DNA of 64,000 nt, taken from Methanobacterium sp. UBA44. GTDB lineage: Archaea; Methanobacteriota; Methanobacteria; Methanobacteriales; Methanobacteriaceae. A program made the translations under genes and the position numbers. The DNA lies in NCBI GenBank assembly GCA_002494885.1, contig DACV01000007.1, positions 152,256 to 216,255 of the forward strand. The letters are read 5' to 3'. Shown here in pieces: positions 1-7,674 of this stretch; the first letter of the stretch is position 1; every line of letters begins with the position of its first letter. Under the pieces are notes generated by a model. It was not told the DNA's origin. It saw only the letters and a list, made by a program, of their open reading frames with translations, and made no database searches.

Positions 1-1
1 A

Positions 2-211
2 TCCAATTTTTTTAGAATATATAAAATTATTTCACTTTACACAACATTTGTTCTTGAAGAACCCATCCATCTGGTTGGAACTCCATTCCCTGGAGGTTTC
101 AAGGTTAAATTAGAAGGAAAAACTTATTACTGTCCTGTAAAAGAAAAACAGAAAGATAACCCTGGGGCTGTTTGCGGTTTTTGTATTGCTGAGCAGGATA
201 GGGATGTTTAA
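2..211 (+). CDS. DUF2115 (UPF0305) protein, C-terminal part, cut by window edge
   Basis: This is the 3' end of a gene that begins before the window; the open frame runs from base 2 to a TAA at 209-211 and gives about 69 residues. It is clearly homologous to the C-terminus of the next gene: both share the segment with FPGGFK, then Y-x-CPVK, then G-A-x-C-x-FC. DUF2115 is an archaeal family of unknown function known mainly from methanogens. The three conserved cysteines (CPVK and CGFC) look like a metal-binding set, which is an inference. With the complete gene at 250 it forms a tandem paralogous pair, only 38 bases apart and probably co-transcribed. Confidence 0.8.
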   Translation, partial: SNFFRIYKIISLYTTFVLEEPIHLVGTPFPGGFKVKLEGKTYYCPVKEKQKDNPGAVCGFCIAEQDRDV

Positions 212-249
212 ATAATTGTTTCCTTAAATTACCCGTTTAGAGGAATTAG

Positions 250-786
250 ATGATTGATAAAATTGAAGAACTTGATTTTTCAAGGGAAATTTCCAAAAAT
301 GAACTTCTGGAAGCTTTAAAAAAAGAAGCCTCCAAAATTCATATGCACGACATTATGCTTGCATCTGCATTTATTCAGGAAGATGCAAAGTATATGCAGG
401 CAGGATACAGGGAAGATTTTGTTGAAACCTTCATAAAAGCATTTATTAATCGCTTCAAGGATATAAGAGAAGATAAAACTAGATATGAAGGTTATGTAGA
501 TACTAAAAAACTCAGGGAGTTTATAAAAGTATTAGAGACACAGATGGAAGAATCCAAAATTAAACAGGAGCTATATTTCCTGCGTTTAGCCAAAATTGTC
601 TCAATTTATACTACTTTTATTTTAGAAGCCTCAATTCATCCTGTGGGAACTTCATTTCCCGGTGGATTTAAACTTAAATTTAAAAATGGCGAGTATTTAT
701 GTCCTGTAAAAGATAAACAGTTGAATACGCCAGGAGCTTTGTGCAGATTCTGCGTTTCTAAACAAGACCCAGATTTTCATGACTGA
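250..786 (+). CDS. DUF2115 (UPF0305) family protein
   Basis: A 178-residue protein of the DUF2115/UPF0305 family, function unknown. The N-terminal two thirds is helical and charged. The C-terminal 60 residues carry the family signature: FPGGFKLK near residue 140, then CPVK and a terminal CRFC pair. The start is well placed, with GAGG six bases before the ATG. It lies directly downstream of a second copy of the same family (2-211), so the two arose by tandem duplication and have since diverged. The paired cysteines suggest metal or Fe-S binding, but I see no catalytic signature. Confidence 0.8.
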   Translation: MIDKIEELDFSREISKNELLEALKKEASKIHMHDIMLASAFIQEDAKYMQAGYREDFVETFIKAFINRFKDIREDKTRYEGYVDTKKLREFIKVLETQMEESKIKQELYFLRLAKIVSIYTTFILEASIHPVGTSFPGGFKLKFKNGEYLCPVKDKQLNTPGALCRFCVSKQDPDFHD

Positions 787-852
787 ATATGCGTTTGGAA
801 GAATAATACTAAATTCTTTTTATTAGTTAATCCCAGATTAGAGGTTTTATAA

Positions 853-1107
853 TCAGATTGCTCCTCCGCTCTGACCTTTGTATATGTTTTCTTCTTTAAT
901 TTTAAGATCTTTGGAGGGTCCCATAGGATATTCATAGAACTTCAAACCCTCAACAGGTATCTTTCTTGTCCATTTAGTGCCTTCAAAAATGAAATCCACA
1001 CTAATCAGTTTATTATTTACCGTTATTTTTGTTGTTGACTCTTCAGATACATCATAAGATACTGGATCCTCTCCCGGATAAGCAAAAATTATAGATTTGA
1101 CATCCAT
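853..1107 (-). CDS. Small hypothetical protein
   Basis: An 84-residue protein that I do not recognise. It is predicted to be soluble and mostly beta-strand, with alternating hydrophobic and charged residues and no signal peptide or cysteine. A GGGG core seven bases before the ATG supports the start. It is transcribed convergently with the DUF2115 gene and faces a 730-base AT-rich region. The good ribosome binding site and codon use suggest it is real. Confidence 0.55.
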   Translation of the reverse strand: MDVKSIIFAYPGEDPVSYDVSEESTTKITVNNKLISVDFIFEGTKWTRKIPVEGLKFYEYPMGPSKDLKIKEENIYKGQSGGAI

Positions 1108-1744
1108 TTTAACACCCCTAATTAATACTATTTAATTCTTTATTATGATGCTCATTATAATTAAGTTCTGTCATGGAATTTTAAATCATAACAAAAAATA
1201 TGTAATTATAAATTCCAAAAGGACAAAGTAAAGTAAAATAAATCATGAAAATTGACTATTTTTTATTATTTGCCGATAAAATAGAAATCTCCTTAAAAAT
1301 AGCTAATCTAAATATAATAAGCTAATTATAATGCAATAATATGTTTTAAACTGGAAAATACCCCATATTTGAAGTCGACTGGGCATTATATTTTAATGTA
1401 AAAGTAAAACTCATTTAATGCTGTAGAAAAGATATAAAAAGCCCATATATGATTATTCTGAAATAAATAAGGAATAATAACTATATTTTAGAAATAATAT
1501 CCTATTTAATGTTTCCATAAATGATAAAAGAGAATGATTCATCTGATTTCCATATAAATATGTGAACATCCAGTAAAATAGGCTTAATCTCATTTTAATT
1601 CTTAAATTAACCTACAAATATAGCTTTAATTATAAAAATAAGCATAAAATACAGAAATACAATTATAGAAGGTATGAATCCTTATAATAGTGCCTTTTTT
1701 CCTCAAATAAGCTTTAATAACGTATATTTTTAGAAAATAAACCG
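1108..1744. other. Long AT-rich intergenic region
   Basis: About 640 bases with stops in all frames and no RNA gene that I can recognise. The sequence is very AT-rich. The region holds the promoters of the flanking divergent genes. Confidence 0.5.
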
Positions 1745-1760
1745 AAGCCTTTATATACCA
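1745..1760 (+). promoter_or_regulatory. Archaeal promoter (TATA box) of the secreted Cys-peptidase-like gene
   Basis: A TTTATATA box at about 1750-1757 preceded by a purine-rich BRE-like stretch. Transcription would start near 1780, leaving a leader of about 55 bases before the proposed ATT start at 1838. The leader contains a CCCTA (1793) to TAGGG (1812) inverted repeat before the GGAGG ribosome binding site at 1826-1830. Confidence 0.5.
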
Positions 1761-1837
1761 TATTAACTCGATATTAAATCTGTTCTGAAAAGCCCTATAT
1801 TCAATTATTTTTAGGGACAGGACTCGGAGGCGATAAA

Positions 1838-2719
1838 ATTACGGATAGAAAACATAATACTACAAGAGCAATTGCTATTGCTATATGTGTAGTATTCAGC
1901 CTTATGCCCATAGCATCGGCTGCAGAAACCCCAAATTTGATTAAAACGCTCAATAAAGATAAAATCGTAAATGCAGCCAGTAATAACGCAAGTACTGGCA
2001 CCACAACAATATTAAGTAAAGAAGAGATAGCCAAACTACAAAAATGGCTAAAAAGCAAAAACCTAACCAACGATAACGGCTTAAAACTCGGATCTACTGG
2101 TGAACAGGTTAAACAATTACAAACCTGGCTTAAAGAAAACGAATTCTACAATGGAGAAGTAGACGGTAACTTTGGAACAGACACCGAAGCAGCAGTTAAA
2201 ACTTTCCAAAAAGAAGTAGGACTTAATGAAGACGGACAGGTAGGAGAATATACCCTACTGGCCATGGAACAGTGGGACGAATACGCATCAGCAATGACTA
2301 ACAATGCAAATGTAAGCAAACCCTCAGAAAAAGTCTATTCAAGCGCTTCAAAAAAACAATCCTATAAATCTAAAAAGGCAAAAAGTTACAGTAATACTAA
2401 AAAGGCAAAAAACTACAGTAATACTAAAAATGCAAAAAGTTACAAAAAAAGTAACTCCAGAAAAACTTACTCAAGGACTCGCTACGGATACACCAATGGA
2501 ATGGATTGTTGGGCTATGAGTTCCTACTTATCCGGCAAATTGAGAAGCCAGGGATACAATGTTAGAACTATACAATATGCAACATCTATGTCATCACGCC
2601 ACCGCTCAGTACAATATTATAACGGTAACAGCTGGGTTAACTACGACTACAAAGGAAACGGTTACTCTTCAATCTACTACGCAACCAGTAACTCCAAAAG
2701 AGGATCTGTAATAGGCTAA
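1838..2719 (+). CDS. Secreted peptidoglycan-binding-domain protein with transglutaminase-like Cys/His/Asp domain, ATT start
   Basis: About 293 residues. Residues 1-28 form a typical signal peptide: a basic n-region, a hydrophobic AIAIAICVVFSLMPI core and an ASA/A cleavage site. The frame has no ATG, GTG or TTG before the h-region ends, so the start must be ATT at 1838, seven bases after GGAGG. Residues about 85-142 are a PG_binding_1-type helical domain. A Lys/Ser/Tyr-rich linker with repeats of KKAKxYSNT follows. The C-terminal domain has DCW (Cys224), SRHR (His255) and NYDY (Asp270), spaced like the catalytic triad of transglutaminase-like and pseudomurein endoisopeptidase domains. It probably acts outside the cell on the pseudomurein wall. 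The bacterial-type wall-binding module replaces the usual pseudomurein-binding repeats. Substrate is inferred. Confidence 0.7.
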   Translation: MTDRKHNTTRAIAIAICVVFSLMPIASAAETPNLIKTLNKDKIVNAASNNASTGTTTILSKEEIAKLQKWLKSKNLTNDNGLKLGSTGEQVKQLQTWLKENEFYNGEVDGNFGTDTEAAVKTFQKEVGLNEDGQVGEYTLLAMEQWDEYASAMTNNANVSKPSEKVYSSASKKQSYKSKKAKSYSNTKKAKNYSNTKNAKSYKKSNSRKTYSRTRYGYTNGMDCWAMSSYLSGKLRSQGYNVRTIQYATSMSSRHRSVQYYNGNSWVNYDYKGNGYSSIYYATSNSKRGSVIG

Positions 2720-2732
2720 GATATTGTCGAAA

Positions 2733-2780
2733 AGAAGAATTGTTTCGTTTATAAATAATTCTTCTACTATCCTTTTTTTT
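2733..2780 (+). terminator. Hairpin followed by T-tract
   Basis: Nine-base arms AGAAGAATT (2733-2741) and AATTCTTCT (2757-2765), then a run of eight T at 2773-2780. It sits just after the stop of the secreted protein gene and would end its transcript. Confidence 0.6.
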
Positions 2781-2890
2781 AAATTTTCTCAATAATCTTA
2801 TTTTTTGAATCAAAATTACCAATTTTACGCAATTTGTTGTAATTCTACAATATACTTATATCAATCTAATCAAAATAAAAATTAGATAAA

Positions 2891-3544
2891 ATGCAACTAC
2901 TAAAAAAATTTTCCATTGAAGCCATTAATACTCACCTTTACGAGCTGGCATTCATTCATGAATCCTACGCTAATGAAAATAACCTCAATGAATGTTACCA
3001 GAGATTAGAATTTTTAGGTGACTCTGTTCTGGACCTGGTAGTCTCTGAATTTTTATACAATATGGATTCTACTTTAACTGAGGGTCAATTAACCCGCATT
3101 CGTTCCAATTATGTGTGTAGAAAAGCACTCTATACTTATTCTATTGAACTGGGGTTGGATCAATATATAAAATTAGGTTCTGGTGCAGAATTAACCAGAG
3201 GTGAACTTGATTCTGTTATAAGTGACGTATTTGAATCATTTATTGGGGCTTTATATCTCGATCAAGGCCTGAATAGAGTTAAAAAGTTCCTTTCAAAGAC
3301 CATCATACCCCATATCGAAAATGGAGATATCTTCTTTTATGATTATAAATCAGAATTAAAACAGCTATGCGATCAGGAGGATCTAGATTTAAGTTATGAG
3401 CTAATCCACGAAGAAGGAGAACCGCATAATAAAACATTCACCATGGCTGTTTTGATTAATGAAAAGAACTATGGAACAGGTATTGGTAGAAATAAGAAAG
3501 AGGCTGAACAGAATGCTGCTAAAATTGCGCTGAGTAAGCTCTAA
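2891..3544 (+). CDS. rnc: Ribonuclease III
   Basis: A 217-residue double-stranded-RNA endonuclease with full bacterial architecture. The RNase III signature RLEFLGDSVLD is at residues 38-48 with catalytic Glu40 and Asp44. The second metal-ligand pair, in SDVFESFIGAL, is Asp112 and Glu115. A C-terminal double-stranded RNA-binding domain spans about 150-217, ending in the KKEAEQNAAKIALSKL helix. All four acidic residues are present, so it should be active. It would process rRNA precursors or other duplex RNA. A TATA-like element at about 2849-2857 lies roughly 35 bases before the ATG and there is no clear ribosome binding site, so the mRNA may be nearly leaderless. RNase III is patchy in archaea, so it was probably acquired from bacteria. 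Confidence 0.92.
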   Translation: MQLLKKFSIEAINTHLYELAFIHESYANENNLNECYQRLEFLGDSVLDLVVSEFLYNMDSTLTEGQLTRIRSNYVCRKALYTYSIELGLDQYIKLGSGAELTRGELDSVISDVFESFIGALYLDQGLNRVKKFLSKTIIPHIENGDIFFYDYKSELKQLCDQEDLDLSYELIHEEGEPHNKTFTMAVLINEKNYGTGIGRNKKEAEQNAAKIALSKL

Positions 3545-3612
3545 CTTTTAATTAAAATATAACCTCCAATATAGACAAAATTAGGGTTCAAAATTCTTCT
3601 CCAATCTTCTGG

Positions 3613-3759
3613 GCATTTGAAAATTTTCAATTTTCAATGCCTGCAAATCTTGAAAAATCTATGATTTTTCATGCGTAAAAAATGCATAGCATTTTTTACA
3701 GCTTCGATTTGCGGTTCAGGGAACTTGTTCCCTTCAACGTCAAAAACGAAGTTTTTGAC
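3613..3759. repeat. Cluster of five short-loop hairpins (dispersed palindromic element, copy 1)
   Basis: Successive near-perfect inverted repeats: GCATTTGAAAATT with AATTTTCAATGC (3613-3640); TGAAAAATC, loop TAT, GATTTTTCA (3651-3671); an 11-base stem GTAAAAAATGC with loop ATA (3675-3699); AGGGAA with loop CTTG (3718-3733); GTCAAAAAC, loop GAA, GTTTTTGAC (3739-3759). An outer stem GCAAATC (3643-3649) with GATTTGC (3706-3712) encloses the second and third hairpins, so the unit could fold as a cloverleaf. Related copies are at 35102 and 46441. It abuts the truncated 5' end of an EamA pseudogene. Confidence 0.75.
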
Positions 3760-4073
3760 AGCCTTTTTCAATCAATTTGTGATGCTGGCCCTAATTCCAT
3801 TGATTTTCTTTAAATCAAAGCACGATTTCAGCACAGTTAAAACTGATTTTAAAGTTTTATTTCCAATTGGATTTTTCAGTGCCTTAACCATCATATTTCA
3901 GATGATAACCATTAGTTTGACTCTTGTTGCATATGTTATTTCGATAAAACGAGTGTAGTATTTGGCGTTTTGTGGGGTCGTTTTGTCTTCAAAAAAGTAT
4001 AAAGGAAAGGCTCGTTGGTACTTCGGTTATGGTTTTAGGAGTTATTTTAATTACACTATCGCAAATTCTTTAG
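3760..4073 (+). pseudogene. EamA/DMT-family transporter remnant (5'-truncated, two frameshifts)
   Basis: Three successive frames read as one C-terminal half of a drug/metabolite transporter. The first gives the helices LALIPLIFF and LFPIGFFSALTIIFQM and ends at AYVISIKR. A frameshift near 3953 continues as VVFGVLWGRFVF. A second near 4000 continues as IKERLVGTSVMVLGVILITL and stops at TAG 4071. That order is the standard EamA C-terminus. The N-terminal half is missing and a hairpin cluster occupies its place. A 95-codon open frame over this stretch is only a fragment of this dead gene. Confidence 0.75.
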
Positions 4074-4219
4074 GATTTATTTCCAATATTGGACTTTAAA
4101 TATCTTAATTTATAAAGTATTTAAATCATCAGGACTAATTAATCCATTACAAGACCATTTTTTCTTAGTAATCAATATTTACTAAATGTTACGCCAAATT
4201 AACGAAGAGAGTGTTATAA

Positions 4220-4906
4220 ATGTTAAGAGATATCATAATAGACAAAGAACTGTTTAACAACATCAGAAAAAAAGCTTTAGAATCAGAGGAAGAAGAAAAT
4301 TCTCCCAAAGAGGTTGAACTTCTGGAGAAAGCTGTCTTCAAAAGATTAAAAAAGAAAAGATCTGTTAAAAAATACAGGAAATTGGGAGTTACTAAAGAAG
4401 ACCTTAAGGAAATAATAGAACTTGCTGATATCCTTAGCTTAGATGCATTAGGCGGCCCGTCAAACTATGAAATTGCCAGGGAACATCAGGAATGGTGCAC
4501 TATTTGTGGAAGATGCTGTAGAGAATCAGAATCTATATTCATACATAAAGATGAATTGAATCTCCTTCTTACTTTCAACCCTGACCTGAAAAAAGGAATT
4601 ATACCTAACAAACTTTTCCCTGAACATTTTGAGCTTAAAAATATTCAGCCATGCAAATACATTGATCCTGAGACAAATAAATGCGGGATCTATAATTCAA
4701 GACCGCAGGTCTGTCGAAGTTACCCTCTGGTACTTATTGAATCAGGTGGTAAGGCCCGTAATATCATCAACATGCGCCATAACTGTAATTATTCCGTTAA
4801 CCTGATTTTAGAAAAATCAATAATTCTATTTGATGATGCAATCAGGAGACTTGAAGAAAAAAATAGATCGTTTAACAAATCAAGAAACCGGGCAGAATGC
4901 TGCTAA
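4220..4906 (+). CDS. YkgJ-family zinc/iron-chelating cysteine cluster protein
   Basis: A 228-residue protein. The first 85 residues are charged and helical. The centre carries the YkgJ (CxxCxxCC) cluster: WCTICGRCCRE near residue 93, then CKYID, CGIY and a PQVCRSYP motif, giving about seven cysteines for metal binding. Members of this family are thought to bind Fe or Zn and some may act on proteins, but no reaction is established for this one. Monocistronic, between a transporter pseudogene and the convergent hsdM. Confidence 0.75.
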   Translation: MLRDIIIDKELFNNIRKKALESEEEENSPKEVELLEKAVFKRLKKKRSVKKYRKLGVTKEDLKEIIELADILSLDALGGPSNYEIAREHQEWCTICGRCCRESESIFIHKDELNLLLTFNPDLKKGIIPNKLFPEHFELKNIQPCKYIDPETNKCGIYNSRPQVCRSYPLVLIESGGKARNIINMRHNCNYSVNLILEKSIILFDDAIRRLEEKNRSFNKSRNRAECC

Positions 4907-4923
4907 AAGTTTTTTATAAAAAA

Positions 4924-6411
4924 TTATAATTTTAAATCCTCTAAACCTTTAATAATCTTTTCTTCAAGTTCTAAAATCTTATTTTTAATTATTTCAGGCT
5001 CTTCATATTCAATTTCTTCGTATTCAATTTCCTTATAATTAGAAATACTCAGGCCGTAATCATTTTCCTTAATTTCTTCAAATGGAACAAAGAAACATTT
5101 GGCTTTTCTATCTTCAAACTCTTCTTGGTTTCTATTCTGGAATTTTTGTATTATATCAGAAATGTCGCCTTTTCCATCAATAAAATTCCTTTTATCGTCC
5201 AAACTGTAACCATCTGATTCCATATCGTAGAACCAGACCTTTTCTGTTGGCTCGCCTTTGGTAAAGATTAAGATTCCGGTTGAAACCCCTGCATAGGGCT
5301 TGAAAACCCCTGAAGGCATTGAAATCACGGCATCAAGCCTGCATTCTTCAAGTAATTCCTTTCTTATACTCTTATGCGCTTTTGAATTCCCAAATAAAAC
5401 CCCTTGGGGCACAATCACGGCGCATCTTCCACCGCTGGAGAGCATGTTGAACATCAGCTCCAGAAAGAGAATTTCAGTTTTTGTTGTTTTTATTGTGAAG
5501 TTTTCGCTTATTTCTGACTTGTCGATGCTCCCCTTAAACGGCGGATTGGCCAGAACAACATCATAATAATTTGGTTCATCATAGCGGGTTGAAAGCGTGT
5601 TTACCTGTTCTATATGTGGATCGCTTATTCCATGCATTATGAGGTTCATAAGGGAAATTCTGGTCATTGTAGGGTCAAAATCGTAACCATGTATTGTAGT
5701 TTCCCTTAAAAGCTTCCAGGCCTTTTCATCCAATTTATCGCCCTTTAAATTGTAGAGATTGCCCTCTTCATCTTCCTTGAGGAACTCTTGGGATGTATTA
5801 TTCTTTAAAATGTGCTGATAAGCGTTTACTAAAAATCCGGCGGTTCCGCAGGCGGGGTCGCAGATTATATCGCCGATTTTAGGGTCAATGAGCTCCACCA
5901 TCATCTTGATGATGTGTCTGGGGGTTCTGAACTGCCCATTTTTCCCGGCTGTGGTGAGTTCTGACAGGAGGTATTCATAGATATCTCCCCGGGTGTCCCT
6001 GTTCTGCTCCTTTATGTGCATGCTGTTTATGATTTTAACCGCTTCGATGAGGAGCGATGGTGTGGGAATCGCAAAGACAGAATCTTTCATGTATTTAGCA
6101 TAAAGGGAATCCTGGCCACCGAGATTTCTTAGAAATGGGAAAACTTTGTCCCTTACATGATCAAGGATTTTTTCTGCTGAGTAATTGCTCCATTCAGACC
6201 AACGACAGTCACTACATTCTTCAAAAAGCGAGGTGTAATTTTCGCCGGTGAGCATGGCGTTTTCCTTGTTTCTGTTGTCTTCATCTTCGAGCTGTTTCAT
6301 GAAAAGTAAATATGACATCTGTTCTATGGCCACGAGGGGGTTTGAAATCCCACCGCTCCAGAATTTGTCCCATAACTGGTTAATTTTTGATTTTAAGTCA
6401 CTCTCTAACAT
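4924..6411 (-). CDS. hsdM: Type I restriction-modification system, N6-adenine methyltransferase subunit
   Basis: 495 residues. The N-terminal helical HsdM_N domain covers about 1-130. The methyltransferase core has the AdoMet motif DPACGTAGF at 185-193 and catalytic NPPF at 289-292, as in N6-adenine methylases. A coiled-coil C-terminus (EIEYEEIEYEE, then ILELEEKII) fits binding to HsdS. The ATG has AGGAG just upstream, and it overlaps the hsdS stop by seven bases, so the pair is translationally coupled. Length and motifs are intact. It methylates the target chosen by HsdS to protect host DNA. Confidence 0.95.
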   Translation of the reverse strand: MLESDLKSKINQLWDKFWSGGISNPLVAIEQMSYLLFMKQLEDEDNRNKENAMLTGENYTSLFEECSDCRWSEWSNYSAEKILDHVRDKVFPFLRNLGGQDSLYAKYMKDSVFAIPTPSLLIEAVKIINSMHIKEQNRDTRGDIYEYLLSELTTAGKNGQFRTPRHIIKMMVELIDPKIGDIICDPACGTAGFLVNAYQHILKNNTSQEFLKEDEEGNLYNLKGDKLDEKAWKLLRETTIHGYDFDPTMTRISLMNLIMHGISDPHIEQVNTLSTRYDEPNYYDVVLANPPFKGSIDKSEISENFTIKTTKTEILFLELMFNMLSSGGRCAVIVPQGVLFGNSKAHKSIRKELLEECRLDAVISMPSGVFKPYAGVSTGILIFTKGEPTEKVWFYDMESDGYSLDDKRNFIDGKGDISDIIQKFQNRNQEEFEDRKAKCFFVPFEEIKENDYGLSISNYKEIEYEEIEYEEPEIIKNKILELEEKIIKGLEDLKL

Positions 6412-7577
6412 GTTAATTCTCCTTTGAATGCTTTTTGCATCAGTGCATTGAAGAGGTTGTCTATTTCTTGCTTGGATTGTTTTTGGTGTTTTTTAAGGGT
6501 TTCTACCTGTTTTACTATTTCTGCAAATTGGTTTTGGAGTTCTATTGGTGGCAAAATAATATTTAATTCTTTTAATGTTGAAGATGTTATTCCTTTAATT
6601 GTAGCTCCTCTAACTTGGCTTTCAAAGAATTTTTGATAATATCTAAGAATTTGTAATAAAAAGTCTTTATTCAGCTTTTTATCGATATTAACCAATGACA
6701 TAATGTCCTGATTTGTACACATTTCACATCTATTTATTGATGCCTTACCAACGCCTACACGGACTCCCACCATAATTGAATCTTTAGGAATTAATTTAGT
6801 AGCACTTTTTTCAATTGCATATTCTGTAATATATTCAGCAGCGTCTTTTGAATCAATAAATTTAGGTCCAAGTGCTACAGTTGTTATCCAAGGAACATCA
6901 CCCTCAAAATATTCCTTATTTTTCCTTGATGGAGTTCCTCCACTTTTCAAGTGGCATAAATTCTTCAATAAATCTGTTTTGAATTCTTTTTCATTTGTTA
7001 TTGGATCGCCAAACATTTCTAAAAAGAAACTGTTGAATAACTCATCAGCGAGTTCATCAGCTTCAGCCCGCCATTCTTTCAACTCTTCGGCCTTTTCAAG
7101 GATTTCCACGATTTTTTTCTGGGTTTCGAGAGGTGGAACTGGGATTTTAAAATTAATTAAAAAGTTTTTATCTAAGTGAGGAATAGTTGCTCCTGTTGTA
7201 TAAGTATTAAAAAGTTTAAATCTTGATTTTAAGAAAATAAGAACATAATCTTTATCAATAGAATCATCAATTAAACTTAATCGGGCTATTGTTGAACCAA
7301 CAAAACCATCTAAACCTGATCCCACTGTACCACAGTTTGCACCATCCCAAACTATCAAAATATCATCAGAACAACATAATAACCCTTTTTTATCATCAGA
7401 AACCTTTTTAATTGGTTCTCCCCTTAAATTTTCAATTACAATATAAGGAATAGAATTTTCAGTTGGATTTTCACTGATATTGACTTTTTTACCTTTCCTA
7501 ATTTCAAATATATCTTTAAATTTTACTATTTTCCATCCTTCTGATAATTCTTCTTTAATCACTAATATACTTTTCAT
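6405..7577 (-). CDS. hsdS: Type I restriction-modification system, specificity subunit
   Basis: 390 residues with two target-recognition domains. Each is followed by the conserved helix that spaces them: PPLETQKKIVEILEKAEEL near residue 150, and PPIELQNQFAEIVKQVETL near 345. Each recognition domain reads one half of a split target. The second ends with the usual LFNALMQKAFKGEL tail. It precedes hsdM and overlaps it by seven bases. A GAGGT site eight bases before the ATG supports the start. The recognition sequence cannot be deduced by reading. Confidence 0.93.
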   Translation of the reverse strand: MKSILVIKEELSEGWKIVKFKDIFEIRKGKKVNISENPTENSIPYIVIENLRGEPIKKVSDDKKGLLCCSDDILIVWDGANCGTVGSGLDGFVGSTIARLSLIDDSIDKDYVLIFLKSRFKLFNTYTTGATIPHLDKNFLINFKIPVPPLETQKKIVEILEKAEELKEWRAEADELADELFNSFFLEMFGDPITNEKEFKTDLLKNLCHLKSGGTPSRKNKEYFEGDVPWITTVALGPKFIDSKDAAEYITEYAIEKSATKLIPKDSIMVGVRVGVGKASINRCEMCTNQDIMSLVNIDKKLNKDFLLQILRYYQKFFESQVRGATIKGITSSTLKELNIILPPIELQNQFAEIVKQVETLKKHQKQSKQEIDNLFNALMQKAFKGELTC

Positions 7578-7674
7578 CTCTGTGAACCTCTGTTAAATCT
7601 AAAATCATAAGTTTAATGTCCTGAAATTAATAAAAACCTTCATAAGCACTATTTATTACTATATCTCCTAAATC

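Noticed and set aside
1801..2070. Minus-strand 89-residue hydrophobic open frame
   Set aside because: It lies antisense to the secreted protein gene, whose signal peptide and domains are convincing; it is a shadow frame.
3671..3958. 95-residue membrane protein gene
   Set aside because: Its N-terminus is the hairpin cluster translated, and the rest is the frameshifted EamA pseudogene.
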